From an uncultured Dialister sp. (GTDB taxonomy: Bacteria > Bacillota > Negativicutes > Veillonellales > Dialisteraceae), in assembly GCA_900541485.1 (NCBI GenBank), contig UQJW01000001.1, forward strand, positions 1 through 64,000: 64,000 bases of DNA, written 5' to 3'. How positions within the stretch are numbered: the first letter of the stretch is position 1; every line of letters begins with the position of its first letter. The position numbers and the translations under genes were made by a program. The notes beneath the pieces were generated by a model that worked only from the letters and a program-made list of their open reading frames with translations, ran no database searches and was not told the DNA's origin. Below, one piece after another: positions 47,266 to 56,668 of the stretch.

Positions 47266-48372
47266 ATGAGTACAAATTTACAAATTGGAATTGTAGGACT
47301 TCCGAATGTAGGGAAAAGTACATTATTTAATGCTATAACAAAAGCTGGGGCAGAGGCCGCTAATTTTCCCTTTTGCACGATAGAACCCAATGTGGGTGTG
47401 GTAGAAGTACCCGATCATAGGATTTACGATTTATCAAAGCTGTTTAATCCTAAAAAAACAACGCCGGCATTTACACGATTTGTTGATATTGCCGGGTTGG
47501 TTGCCGGAGCATCAAAAGGCGAGGGACTTGGAAACCAATTTCTGAGTCATATCCGTGAAACAGATGCAATTGCTCATGTAGTCAGGTGCTTTGAAGACCA
47601 AAATATTACCCATGTGGAAGGAAATATTGATCCGGTCCGAGATATGGAGGTAATTAATACAGAACTTTGTTTAGCCGACTTAGATACAGTGGAAAAGAAA
47701 AAGAGTAAAACAGCAAAGTTGGCACAAGCGGGAATCAAAGAAGCTAAGGCGATATTACCTGCATTAGAAAAAGTTTTTAATGCATTGCAGGAGGGCGTAC
47801 CCGCCAGATCTCTTCATTTGTCTGATGATGAGCAGGATGTATTTAAAGAGTTGAATCTGATAACCTTAAAGCCTGTTCTTTATGTATTGAACATAGCGGA
47901 ATCTGACATGTCCGATCCCATGAGCAATGATTATGTTAAAGCTGCGGTGTCACAGGCAGAAAAAGAAAATGCAAAGTGGGTCCCTGTTTCTGCAGAAATA
48001 GAGCAGGAAGTTTCTGAGTTGGATACGGAGGAAGCAAAGGTATTTCTTGCCGACCTGGGAGAAACAGAACCCGGCTTAAATCGTTTAATCCGAGCAGCCT
48101 ATTCCATGCTTGGGCTAATTAATTTTTTTACAGTGGGTGAAGATGAGTGTCGTGCCTGGACAGTACATGAAGGAACAAAAGCACCTAAGGCGGCAGGCAA
48201 AATTCATTCCGATATTGAAAGAGGCTTCATTCGTGCTGAAATTGTTACATACGATGAATTAATGAAGTGCGGGTCTTTTGCTGCGGTCCGGGAAAAAGGA
48301 CTTCTCCGTATCGAAGGAAAAGATTATGTAATAAAAGATGGAGATATTGCTTATTTCCGCTTTAATGTGTAG
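47266..48372 (+). CDS. ychF: Redox-regulated ATPase/GTPase YchF
   Basis: A 368-residue OBG-like P-loop protein that binds ribosomes and prefers ATP. The P-loop GLPNVGKST is at 11-19; DIAGLVAGASKGEGLG is the G3 region. A coiled-coil insert lies near 135-165 and a TGS domain at the C-terminus (GEDECRAWTVHEG). It starts one base after the DapL-like stop. Its role in stress and translation is family knowledge. Confidence 0.96.
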   Translation: MSTNLQIGIVGLPNVGKSTLFNAITKAGAEAANFPFCTIEPNVGVVEVPDHRIYDLSKLFNPKKTTPAFTRFVDIAGLVAGASKGEGLGNQFLSHIRETDAIAHVVRCFEDQNITHVEGNIDPVRDMEVINTELCLADLDTVEKKKSKTAKLAQAGIKEAKAILPALEKVFNALQEGVPARSLHLSDDEQDVFKELNLITLKPVLYVLNIAESDMSDPMSNDYVKAAVSQAEKENAKWVPVSAEIEQEVSELDTEEAKVFLADLGETEPGLNRLIRAAYSMLGLINFFTVGEDECRAWTVHEGTKAPKAAGKIHSDIERGFIRAEIVTYDELMKCGSFAAVREKGLLRIEGKDYVIKDGDIAYFRFNV

Positions 48373-48429
48373 CGGATAAAATTCCGGAAAATATTATTTA
48401 TATGTTTGAAGTCTTAAAGAGTCAGGGAA

Positions 48430-49572
48430 ATGAAGCTGTATGAAAATATAGTAGAAGCAAAATTTATTGAACGACCAAACCGGTTTTTAGTTTATGCGGA
48501 AATTCATGGAAAAGTAGAAGTTTGTCATATGCCGAATCCGGGAAGAATGAGAGAACTTCTTTTTCCGGGAGTCACTTTATATGCGACACCTTCCGGAAAT
48601 CCTTTAAATCGTACTGCATACAAAATAATTGGTGTAAAAAAAGAAGATAGCGTTATTTTGCTTGACACGTCCCGTTGTAATGGTGTGGCAGAATATTTAA
48701 TTAATCATCATAAAATACCGGGATGGGAAAAGTATCATGTGGTAAAACGAGAAATTACCATGGGAAACAGTCGGTTTGATTTACTTTTAAGTGATAGGAA
48801 AAATAGAGATACTTTTCCTGTGGAAGTAAAATCATGTACACTCTTTGGCAGAAAAGGAGCGCTGTTTCCTGATGCAGTTACAGCTCGCGGTTCTAAACAT
48901 GTAGCACATTTGGGTGAGATTGGGCGGCAGAGTCATGCAGGACTGTTAATCCTTGTCCACTGCAGTAATGTGGAATGGTTTCTACCTGATTTTCATACGG
49001 ATATAGAATTTGCGCAGACGTTTTATAATGAAATGGATTATATCGATTATAAAATAGCAGCTCTTCACTGGGGAAGCGATTTCACGATTCCGGACAAAAT
49101 AAAATTAATTTTGACATCAAAAAAAGTAATGGCAGAGGAAATGGGCAATCATGGGGATTATCTTCTTGTTTTACATTTAGATAACGATAAAATGATTGTA
49201 ATAGGAAGCAAAGGCAAAATTTTATTCCCAAAGGGATTTTATGTGTATGTAGGGACGGCCAAGAAAAATTTACTACAAAGAATAAACCGGCATCGGCGTA
49301 TCCATAAAAGAATGCATTGGCATATTGACTATCTCCGAAAAGAAGCTAAGTTCATAGGAGTTATTCCTATACGGTCTAAGGCACATTTAGAGCATGCGCT
49401 GGCCCAAAGACTGAGTGATATTTCAGCATGGCAAATTAATGATTTCGGATCCACCGATTGTCATTGCTCGACGCATTTGTTTGGATTTGCAGAAAATCCT
49501 TTACACGTAAAAGAATTTACTCAAATCGAAGAAGATTTTGAGATTAACAGGTTAGATACATATTTTGAATAA
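48430..49572 (+). CDS. sfsA: SfsA fused to a DUF123 (GIY-YIG-like) domain
   Basis: A 380-residue two-domain protein. Residues about 1-230 are SfsA: HMPNPGRMRELLFPG, the SRFDLLL stretch and the Glu-x-Lys motif (FPVEVKSCTL), which resembles a nuclease-like active site. Residues about 240-365 match DUF123 (GDYLLVLHL, KGFYVYVGTAKKN, and a conserved HWHIDYLR), a GIY-YIG-related fold. SfsA is named for maltose metabolism in E. coli, but its fold suggests nucleic acid binding. The fusion suggests a nuclease or DNA-linked role. The SfsA part has an atypical gap of about 12 residues between the two domains. No operon partner is evident. Confidence 0.88.
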   Translation: MKLYENIVEAKFIERPNRFLVYAEIHGKVEVCHMPNPGRMRELLFPGVTLYATPSGNPLNRTAYKIIGVKKEDSVILLDTSRCNGVAEYLINHHKIPGWEKYHVVKREITMGNSRFDLLLSDRKNRDTFPVEVKSCTLFGRKGALFPDAVTARGSKHVAHLGEIGRQSHAGLLILVHCSNVEWFLPDFHTDIEFAQTFYNEMDYIDYKIAALHWGSDFTIPDKIKLILTSKKVMAEEMGNHGDYLLVLHLDNDKMIVIGSKGKILFPKGFYVYVGTAKKNLLQRINRHRRIHKRMHWHIDYLRKEAKFIGVIPIRSKAHLEHALAQRLSDISAWQINDFGSTDCHCSTHLFGFAENPLHVKEFTQIEEDFEINRLDTYFE

Positions 49573-49573
49573 T

Positions 49574-49602
49574 AAAACCGCTATATGAGGATAGCGGTTT
49601 TT
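49574..49602. terminator. Terminator shared by sfsA-DUF123 and lgt
   Basis: A perfect 10-bp stem (49575-49584 with 49591-49600), with A and T tracts, lies between two convergent genes and can act in both directions. Confidence 0.85.
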
Positions 49603-49607
49603 GTGTT

Positions 49608-50390
49608 CTATTTATCTAACGAATTTTGCTTGGAAAAATAGAAGTAAATGAAAGCTGTTAAAGAAAAGGAAATAGCGATTAAGCTGGTAATCTGCGCACT
49701 TTTTAATCCGAACGCAAGCGTTCCGTAATCACCGCGGAAATATTCCAGAAAAAATCTCAATAAAGAATAAAGTATAATATAGAGGCAAAATGTAGTTCCA
49801 TGAGGTCGTTTTGAGCAATTGAACCAAATTAAAATGATAAAAATGATCAGGTCTCCTTGACATTCCCATACTTCTGCAGGCCACAGAGGTTGTGTACCGT
49901 AAGTATGATAAGCAAGTGTTGTATCCGGATAGAGGAGTCCAAATGAACTGCCCGTAGGATGACCAAAGGCATCGCCGTTCATAAAATTGGCAATCCGGCC
50001 GATAGATTGACCGATAATGATAGCAGGAGCAACCGTATCAGCAAATGGTAGTATAGGAATTTTGTGGTAGTTTAAATATCCATAGCCGGCAAGGCAAGCA
50101 AAAATCAGACCACCCTGGATAGCCATTCCTCCCTGCCAAACATAAGGTATTTCCCAAATATGTTCTTGGTAATATGCCCAGTCAAAGAAAAATACATCCC
50201 ATAGCCGGCCGCCAATGATTCCGAAAAATGCAATGGTGAGGCCTAAATCAAAAACGTGATGTTCCCAATGATGCCCTTCTTTTTGCAAAAGAAAATAGGC
50301 GAGGATACATCCGGATATAATAGCAATGGAAAAGAAAATGCCGTAGAGGCGGATAGGGAAATCCCCTATAAAAAATAAGTACTGGTGCAT
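49608..50390 (-). CDS. lgt: Prolipoprotein diacylglyceryl transferase
   Basis: A 260-residue inner-membrane enzyme that transfers diacylglycerol to the lipobox Cys of prolipoproteins. About seven membrane helices. The signature GRIANFMNGDAFGHPT is near 131-146, and the C-terminal RFFLEYFRGDYG is typical. It would process lipoproteins such as the BtuF-like protein here. It is divergent from the GH18 gene and convergent with sfsA-DUF123. Confidence 0.95.
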   Translation of the reverse strand: MHQYLFFIGDFPIRLYGIFFSIAIISGCILAYFLLQKEGHHWEHHVFDLGLTIAFFGIIGGRLWDVFFFDWAYYQEHIWEIPYVWQGGMAIQGGLIFACLAGYGYLNYHKIPILPFADTVAPAIIIGQSIGRIANFMNGDAFGHPTGSSFGLLYPDTTLAYHTYGTQPLWPAEVWECQGDLIIFIILIWFNCSKRPHGTTFCLYIILYSLLRFFLEYFRGDYGTLAFGLKSAQITSLIAISFSLTAFIYFYFSKQNSLDK

Positions 50391-50459
50391 AATTTACCTC
50401 GATTTGAATAATAATGATATACTCAATTATACTATATTCACCGAAAGAGGCATGAAAAA

Positions 50460-51881
50460 ATGAAAAAAACATTATTAATTATCTTATTAGGGTTGGTTAT
50501 GAATCAATCCGTTTACGGATGGGACGAAGTGAAAATAAAAAATCAAAATATACAGTCCGAGGTTTACGAAGAGGAAGGAACATTATATGCAAATCCTATG
50601 CTTTTGGAAAAAGGAGGGGGTTGGCATATTGTAAAAAATGGAGATAAAGTATTTGCAGAATTACAAATTGGGACAGATAAAAGAATAGAATTTGTAGAAC
50701 TGCCGTCACGAATTGAAGGGAAAAAGAATTATATTGATTTTTCTTTCTTTTCAAATCAAGCCGGATTAGATTATGTATATAACAAAAAGAAAAAAGAGCT
50801 GGTCATAACAAAACAAAAAAAGAACCCTGACCCTGATATGAAAGAAAATACTCAAAAGATTATCTATATGTGGGATCCTGAAACCAGTTATCGAAGCGGC
50901 AATTCTTATTTTACAAAAAACTATGGTAAGAGAATATTGTCACCAACGTGGGGGTCATATAAAACACTTGATGAGACCCCGATTCCGATTCCGCTTACTT
51001 ATTTAAAAGAAGCAAAAAAAGAACATATAAAAATAGAGCCTTTATTGCACAATGATTTTGATATAGCCGCGACAAAAAAGCTTATGAATGATAAAAAAGA
51101 AATACTTCATATGGCCGGCAGGATGGCCGCAATAGCTGTTGTCTACGATTTTAACGGATGGAATTTAGATTTTGAAAACATGGATATGGCAGATAAAGAA
51201 AAATACACTGATTTTATAAAAGAAATAGCAAATTCTTTACACCAACAAAAGAAAAATCTATCTGCAGATATAACTGTTTATGATGTAAACAGCCCTAATT
51301 GGAGTCTTTGTTATGATAGAGAAGCTCTAGCTGAATTTGTGGACTATGAGATTGTCATGGGATATGATCAAACACCCGGGGGAAGTGTCTATCCCGGATC
51401 CACGTCATCCTATGACTGGCTGGATAAACATATTTCAAAACTATTAACAATGATACCCAAGGAAAAGTTGATTTTAGGATTACCTTTATATACAAGAGTA
51501 TGGAGAGGAGATCGTGGAAATGCCAAATCATCAGTGCTTACTCTTAGGTATACGAAAGAGTTCATAAACAGGCATCATTTGAAAGCACATTGGGATAATA
51601 CCAAAAAACAATACATCAGCAACTGGACAGAGAAAGGTATTCCGCATAAAGTTTGGTTTGAAGAATACCGTTCTCTGGCAGAAAAACTAAAATTAAGAGA
51701 TAAATATGAATTGCCCGGGACAGCTTTTTGGCGTTATGGCTTTGAAGAAGAGGATTTATACAGCGAATTAGAAAAAGGAGATATGACAAAAGATGTTTTT
51801 ACCCCTCAAAGGCAAAACTATGGAGATGAATTGATTTTGAGGTTTAAAAATAAAATGAAGAGAGCAATTAAAAGCAATTAG
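50460..51881 (+). CDS. Secreted GH18-family glycosidase (YaaH/CotE-like)
   Basis: A 473-residue exported protein. Signal peptide about 1-20 (KKTLLIILLGLVMNQSVYG). Residues 24-120 look like a copper amine oxidase N-terminal-type beta domain. A GH18 TIM barrel covers about 130-450, with the catalytic motif NGWNLDFE at 232-239 (Asp237, Glu239), YEIVMGYDQT, and a C-terminal barrel strand GTAFWRYG. YaaH-like GH18 enzymes cleave between GlcNAc and MurNAc or chitin-like glycans, so it probably acts on cell wall in the periplasm. It is a single-gene unit divergent from lgt. Confidence 0.88.
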   Translation: MKKTLLIILLGLVMNQSVYGWDEVKIKNQNIQSEVYEEEGTLYANPMLLEKGGGWHIVKNGDKVFAELQIGTDKRIEFVELPSRIEGKKNYIDFSFFSNQAGLDYVYNKKKKELVITKQKKNPDPDMKENTQKIIYMWDPETSYRSGNSYFTKNYGKRILSPTWGSYKTLDETPIPIPLTYLKEAKKEHIKIEPLLHNDFDIAATKKLMNDKKEILHMAGRMAAIAVVYDFNGWNLDFENMDMADKEKYTDFIKEIANSLHQQKKNLSADITVYDVNSPNWSLCYDREALAEFVDYEIVMGYDQTPGGSVYPGSTSSYDWLDKHISKLLTMIPKEKLILGLPLYTRVWRGDRGNAKSSVLTLRYTKEFINRHHLKAHWDNTKKQYISNWTEKGIPHKVWFEEYRSLAEKLKLRDKYELPGTAFWRYGFEEEDLYSELEKGDMTKDVFTPQRQNYGDELILRFKNKMKRAIKSN

Positions 51882-51985
51882 ACGTTTACATGGTTTGTTT
51901 GACGTTGATGTATGAAAAATATATAATGAAAATTAATTATTTTGGGCAAAATTTGTTAATTTAAATACACGTGGATGGTGAAAAA

Positions 51986-54451
51986 ATGAAAGAAAAGTAT
52001 ATTCCGCAGGAAATCGAGAAAAAGTGGCAAAAAATTTGGAGTGAAACAGATGCTTTCCGGACCGAGTCGGATTCTGATAAAAAGAAATACTATGTTTTGG
52101 AAATGTTTCCGTATCCTTCCGGAAACTTACATATGGGACATGTAAGAAACTATTCGATTGGAGATGTAGTAGCTCGTTTTAACACGATGAACGGTTTTAA
52201 TGTGCTTCATCCGATGGGATATGATGCATTTGGAATGCCTGCTGAAAATGCAGCTATACAAAACGGTATTGCACCTTCAAAATGGACATATTCCAATATT
52301 GAAAACATGACCAGGCAGCAGAAAGAACTCGGGCTGTCGTATGATTGGAAAAGAGAAGTTCTTACTTGTAGGGAAGACTATTATAAACACACACAAAAAC
52401 TTTTTGAGATTTTTTATAAAAGAGGTCTTGCTTACAAAAAAGAAGCCAAAGTGAATTGGTGTAATCATTGCCATACGGTTCTTGCTAATGAACAAGTTGA
52501 AGATGGCAAATGTTGGCGTTGCAAAAATCTGGTAGAGAAAAAAGATTTATCGCAGTGGTTTTTTAAAATTACAGCCTATGCAGACAGACTTTTAGCAGAC
52601 TTAGATCATATGCCCGGTTGGCCTGAACGGGTAAAAACAATGCAGAGAAATTGGATTGGCCGTTCGACGGGTACAGAATTTTCTTTTAAGGTGGAAGGAC
52701 TTGAAGCAGTGATACCGGTGTATACTACTCGTGTAGATACAGTATATGGTGTCACTTATATGGTGTTGGCTCCGGAACATCCGCTGGTAGAAAAATTGAT
52801 TGCCAATAATCCTGAAAAAGATGAATTACAAAAGTTTATTAATGAGATGAAAAATCAAAATGATTTGATTCGTACAGCAGAGGATACTCCTAAATTAGGA
52901 ATGTCGACAGGCAGCTTTGCAATCCATCCGCTCACAGGAGAAAGAGTGCCGATTTGGATTGCTAATTATGTACTTTACGAATACGGTACGGGTGCAGTCA
53001 TGGCAGTTCCCGAAGGAGACCAGAGAGACTGGGAATTTGCAAAAAAATATAATCTTCCGATAAAGATGGTTATTCAAAACAAAGAATGTAGTTTGAAGCT
53101 TGAAGAAATGGATAAGGCATATGATGCCGACGGGTATCTGGTAAATTCCGGCGAGTTTGATGGTCTTTCTTCAGAAGACGCAAGAGTAAGAATTACTCAG
53201 AAATTAGAAAAAATTGGGATTGGAAAAGAGAAGGTAAATTACCGCCTGCGTGACTGGTTGATTTCACGTCAACGTTATTGGGGCTGTCCCATTCCGATTA
53301 TACATTGCCCGCATTGCGGAAATGTGTTGGTACCGGAAAAAGATTTACCTGTGGTATTGCCGGAAGATGTAGACTTTGTGGCAGGAGCACTTTCTCCATT
53401 AGAAACCAGCGATAATTTCCTTCATTGCCGATGCCCTCAATGTGGCAGGGAAGCGAGAAGAGAAACTGACACAATGGATACTTTCATTGATTCATCGTGG
53501 TATTTTCTTCGCTATTGCGATCCCCATAATGAGGACATGCCGTTTTCTAAAGAAAAAGCAGATTATTGGGTGCCTGTAGATCAGTATATCGGCGGTATTG
53601 AACATGCTATTCTGCATCTTCTTTATTCGCGATTCTTTATGAAAGTTTTGCAAGATGAGGGATTGGTCAGCAGTTCCGAACCATTTACTAATCTTCTTTG
53701 CCAGGGGATGGTACTTAAAGATGGCGGGAAAATGAGTAAATCTGTAGGAAATGTTGTCAGTCCGGAGGAAATTGTCGGTAAATATGGAGCCGATACAGCA
53801 CGTCTGTTTATTTTATTTGCTGCTCCCCCGGAAAAAGATTTAGAGTGGAGTGATCAAGGGGTAGAGGGATCATATAGATTCTTAAAACGCGTTTGGTCGA
53901 TAGTTTTGAAATATAAAAAATTAGCCAAAGAAAACAGAGGAAAACTGTCGGAGGATGAAACTTCTTTACGGCGCAAACTTCACCAAACCATTGCAAAAGT
54001 AACAAATGATTTAGATGGGAAATTTGCTTTCAATACAGCCATTAGTGCGATTATGGAACTCGTTAATGAGATGTATAAATTTGCCGATTCGCATGATTCT
54101 ATTGAAGACTCTTGCGGAAAAGAACTGATTAGAGATTTATTAATTTTATTAGCTCCTTTTGTTCCGCATATTACTGAAGAGCTTTGGCAGGAAATCGGAG
54201 AAACTGAAAAAAGTGTTCATAAAGCAAGTTGGCCAAAGGTGGATGAAAGTGCTTTAGTTGTGGATTCGATAGAAATGGCTGTACAGATTAACGGTAAGGT
54301 TCGTGGAACCATGTATGTTTCTGTAAATATGGATAAAGATGAAATTTCTGAAAAAGCACAAGAACTTCCAGAAATACAGCGTTTTATAAAAGGAAAAGTA
54401 ATCAGGAAATGTATTGTTATTCCCAAAAGAGTTGTGAACATTGTTGTTTGA
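51986..54451 (+). CDS. leuS: Leucyl-tRNA synthetase
   Basis: An 821-residue class I aminoacyl-tRNA synthetase. HMGH box at 49-52 ([12 protein letters not shown]) and KMSKS at 582-586. The CP1 editing domain has TTR-like [10 protein letters not shown] and the DDR-like [11 protein letters not shown] region. Zinc-binding Cys pairs are at CNHCHT and CPHCG. ATG 51986 has GGATGGTG upstream; the GTG at 51971 precedes that site. No T-box leader is visible in the 100 bp before it. Confidence 0.97.
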   Translation: MKEKYIPQEIEKKWQKIWSETDAFRTESDSDKKKYYVLEMFPYPSGNLHMGHVRNYSIGDVVARFNTMNGFNVLHPMGYDAFGMPAENAAIQNGIAPSKWTYSNIENMTRQQKELGLSYDWKREVLTCREDYYKHTQKLFEIFYKRGLAYKKEAKVNWCNHCHTVLANEQVEDGKCWRCKNLVEKKDLSQWFFKITAYADRLLADLDHMPGWPERVKTMQRNWIGRSTGTEFSFKVEGLEAVIPVYTTRVDTVYGVTYMVLAPEHPLVEKLIANNPEKDELQKFINEMKNQNDLIRTAEDTPKLGMSTGSFAIHPLTGERVPIWIANYVLYEYGTGAVMAVPEGDQRDWEFAKKYNLPIKMVIQNKECSLKLEEMDKAYDADGYLVNSGEFDGLSSEDARVRITQKLEKIGIGKEKVNYRLRDWLISRQRYWGCPIPIIHCPHCGNVLVPEKDLPVVLPEDVDFVAGALSPLETSDNFLHCRCPQCGREARRETDTMDTFIDSSWYFLRYCDPHNEDMPFSKEKADYWVPVDQYIGGIEHAILHLLYSRFFMKVLQDEGLVSSSEPFTNLLCQGMVLKDGGKMSKSVGNVVSPEEIVGKYGADTARLFILFAAPPEKDLEWSDQGVEGSYRFLKRVWSIVLKYKKLAKENRGKLSEDETSLRRKLHQTIAKVTNDLDGKFAFNTAISAIMELVNEMYKFADSHDSIEDSCGKELIRDLLILLAPFVPHITEELWQEIGETEKSVHKASWPKVDESALVVDSIEMAVQINGKVRGTMYVSVNMDKDEISEKAQELPEIQRFIKGKVIRKCIVIPKRVVNIVV

Positions 54452-54472
54452 CGGAAAGAAGAATTGTAAGTT

Positions 54473-54838
54473 ATGAATAAAATGATTTGGGCATTTCACA
54501 GGGTAATTAAGGAAAAATATGCTACTTTTGATGGAAGAGCATCCCGGTCTGAATATTGGTGGTTCACATTAGGGAATGTACTGCTTTCCTTGGTGATAGA
54601 GTTTGTTTTTGGAATCTTTGATATGGGAGAAACCGCAATTTCCATATACAGTATATTTATATTTATTCCCAGTATTGCCGTTTCAATCAGGCGCTTACAT
54701 GATATAGGTAAAAGTGGATGGTATTGTCTGCTTTTGTTAATCCCCTTAGTTTCCCTGATATTTTTGTACTGGGCATGCAAAGCATCAGAACAGGGACCGA
54801 ATCGGTTTGGTGAACAACCAGAGGAAACGTTAGTCTAA
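54473..54838 (+). CDS. DUF805 membrane protein
   Basis: A 121-residue protein of the DUF805 family (YhaH-like) with three to four membrane helices. GRASRSEYWWF and RRLHDIGKSGW are the hallmark motifs. Function not established. It follows leuS by 21 bp and is probably co-transcribed. Confidence 0.9.
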   Translation: MNKMIWAFHRVIKEKYATFDGRASRSEYWWFTLGNVLLSLVIEFVFGIFDMGETAISIYSIFIFIPSIAVSIRRLHDIGKSGWYCLLLLIPLVSLIFLYWACKASEQGPNRFGEQPEETLV

Positions 54839-54920
54839 TGTGAACAGAAATGCTTTGATGCATGTTTAATGAGAATTATTTGTTTTGTAACATTATTTGA
54901 ACACTTATCCAACCAAATGC

Positions 54921-54968
54921 ACAGTAATTAAAAAACCACCCTCAAGAGGATGGTTTTTTAATTACTGT
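54921..54968. terminator. Bidirectional terminator between DUF805 gene and fba
   Basis: A near-perfect 23-bp stem (54921-54943 with 54946-54968, one G-U pair) is closed by a 2-nt gap (the real loop is 4 nt or more). Long A and T runs on both strands make it usable from both sides, and it ends next to the fba stop. Confidence 0.85.
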
Positions 54969-54977
54969 AGATGCCGG

Positions 54978-55910
54978 CTAAATTGTATCAGCAGAGCCAA
55001 CTACATATTCAATCTTGTGCATAACCATGTTCTTTACAGCTTCTCGTGCAGGCTTCAGATAACCCCGGGGATCAAAATTCTCCGGATTTTCAAATAGATT
55101 TTCACGAATCGCTGCGGTCATGGCCAAGCGTATATCAGTGTCAATATTAATTTTGCAAACCGCCATTTTTGCTGCTTTACGAAGCATATCTTCAGGAACA
55201 CCTTTTGCGCCCCATACTTTTCCGCCAAACTGATTGCATTTTTCTACAAACTCAGGGATAACTGTAGATGCACCGTGGAGAACAATCGGATAATTAGGAA
55301 GAAGTTTTCCGATTGTTTCAAGGCGTTCATAATCTAAATAGGGATCACCGCTATATTTATAGGCACCATGACTTGTTCCGATAGCGATAGCAAGAGAATC
55401 ACACTTAGTAAGCTCTACAAATTCTGCGGCTTGATCCGGATCAGTAAAGATGGCATCTTTTGCATCTACGCTGACTAAGTCCTCAACACCGGCAAGGCGC
55501 CCCAATTCTGCCTCTACAACAACACCCTTATCGTGTGCATATGCAACGATTTCTTTTGTGACACGTACATTTTCCTCAAAAGAATGCTTGGAACCGTCAT
55601 ACATGACAGAAGTAAAGCCTCCATCTATACAAGCTTTGCAAATCTCATAGGAAGAACCATGGTCAAGATGGAGCGCAGTAGGAATTTCCGGATATTTTTG
55701 TAATGCAATTTTTACAAGACCCACGATGTATTCTTGACCGGCATAATTTCGTGCACCTTCAGATGCCTGTAAAATAACAGGTGATTTTTTTTCTTTGGCA
55801 GCATCCATTATCCCTTGAATAATTTCCATGTTGTTTACGTTAAAAGCACCAATTGCATAATGACCTGCATATGCTTTTTTAAACATTTCTTTTGTTCCTA
55901 CTAGTGGCAT
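54978..55910 (-). CDS. fba: Class II fructose-bisphosphate aldolase
   Basis: A 310-residue zinc-dependent aldolase of glycolysis and gluconeogenesis. Visible features are ALHLDHGSSYE (zinc His and catalytic Asp), VEAELGRLAGVED, GTSHGAYKY and VLHGAS, with a conserved C-terminal segment. The class IIB-like short form is typical of Firmicutes. AAAGGAGG precedes the start. A 9-bp inverted repeat around the -10 may regulate it. Confidence 0.94.
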   Translation of the reverse strand: MPLVGTKEMFKKAYAGHYAIGAFNVNNMEIIQGIMDAAKEKKSPVILQASEGARNYAGQEYIVGLVKIALQKYPEIPTALHLDHGSSYEICKACIDGGFTSVMYDGSKHSFEENVRVTKEIVAYAHDKGVVVEAELGRLAGVEDLVSVDAKDAIFTDPDQAAEFVELTKCDSLAIAIGTSHGAYKYSGDPYLDYERLETIGKLLPNYPIVLHGASTVIPEFVEKCNQFGGKVWGAKGVPEDMLRKAAKMAVCKINIDTDIRLAMTAAIRENLFENPENFDPRGYLKPAREAVKNMVMHKIEYVVGSADTI

Positions 55911-55954
55911 AAAAACCTCCTTTATTATATTGAGAAAATAATTACTATATTGTA

Positions 55955-55986
55955 TTGATTCATAGATATTATACTTGATGAATCAA
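55955..55986. promoter_or_regulatory. Inverted repeat around the fba -10 (candidate operator)
   Basis: TTGATTCAT (55955-55963) and ATGAATCAA (55978-55986) form a perfect 9-bp inverted repeat with a 14-bp spacer. On the minus strand the spacer contains TATAAT (55968-55973), about 60 bp before the fba start. A regulator bound here would cover the promoter. No binding protein is implied by the sequence alone. Confidence 0.4.
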
Positions 55987-56153
55987 CAGATTGCCAGATG
56001 AAAATATTTATCATTCAGCAAATATGATAATAGATATTTATCTATATATTGTATGAAAAAAATGATATACTAATAAAAGCTGATAGCTTAGTATCTATTT
56101 ATGAAATATGCATTTAACTTATTTTAAAGAGTAGTGTTGTTATGGAGGATAAA

Positions 56154-56645
56154 ATGGCTAAAGACTATTCATTCGATGTGGTTTGCCGCACCGATTTGCA
56201 AGAAGCTGTTAATGCTATGAATCAGGCATCAAAAGAAATTACGACACGGTATGATTTTAAAGGAAGTAAAAGCTCCGTTTCGATTGACGGAAACGTAATT
56301 ACTCTTGTTGGAGATGATGATTTTAAACTCCGGTTGGTTCGTGAAATAGTAAATGGGAAGCTGGTTAAGAGGGGGATTTCCCTAAAAAATATAGAAGAAA
56401 AAAAGAAAGAAGCAGCTGCAGGCGGGACAGTTCGGCAACTACTTGAATTAAAAAACGGGATAGCTTCCGACTTGGCAAAAGATATAGTAAAACGAATTAA
56501 ATCTTCTAAAATTAAAGTCTCTGCAAAAATCAATGGAGATGAACTTAGAGTAAGTGGTAAAGATAAAGACGACTTACAAGCTTGTATAGCTTTTCTGAAA
56601 GAGCAGGATTTACCTGTCGATTTACAGTTTACTAATTATAGATAA
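56154..56645 (+). CDS. YajQ-family nucleotide-binding protein (UPF0234)
   Basis: A 163-residue protein of the YajQ family, with two ferredoxin-like domains. Typical features are the N-terminal SFDVVCRTDLQEAVNAMNQA, YDFKGSKSSV and the C-terminal VSGKDKDDLQACI and LQFTNYR. YajQ relatives bind c-di-GMP or nucleic acid in some species. ATG 56154 has TGGAGG upstream, in preference to 56142. It lies 23 bp before cbiD, so it may share its transcript. Confidence 0.93.
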   Translation: MAKDYSFDVVCRTDLQEAVNAMNQASKEITTRYDFKGSKSSVSIDGNVITLVGDDDFKLRLVREIVNGKLVKRGISLKNIEEKKKEAAAGGTVRQLLELKNGIASDLAKDIVKRIKSSKIKVSAKINGDELRVSGKDKDDLQACIAFLKEQDLPVDLQFTNYR

Positions 56646-56668
56646 TATAGGAGGAGTCGTTATATTTT

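Noticed and set aside
51881..51986. T-box leader for leuS
   Set aside because: Only about 100 bp separate leuS from the upstream gene, with no T-box core sequence or terminator-like stem.
55911..56153. Cobalamin riboswitch before the yajQ-cbi run
   Set aside because: The interval is AT-rich and short, and no B12-box-like or long paired leader can be seen by eye.
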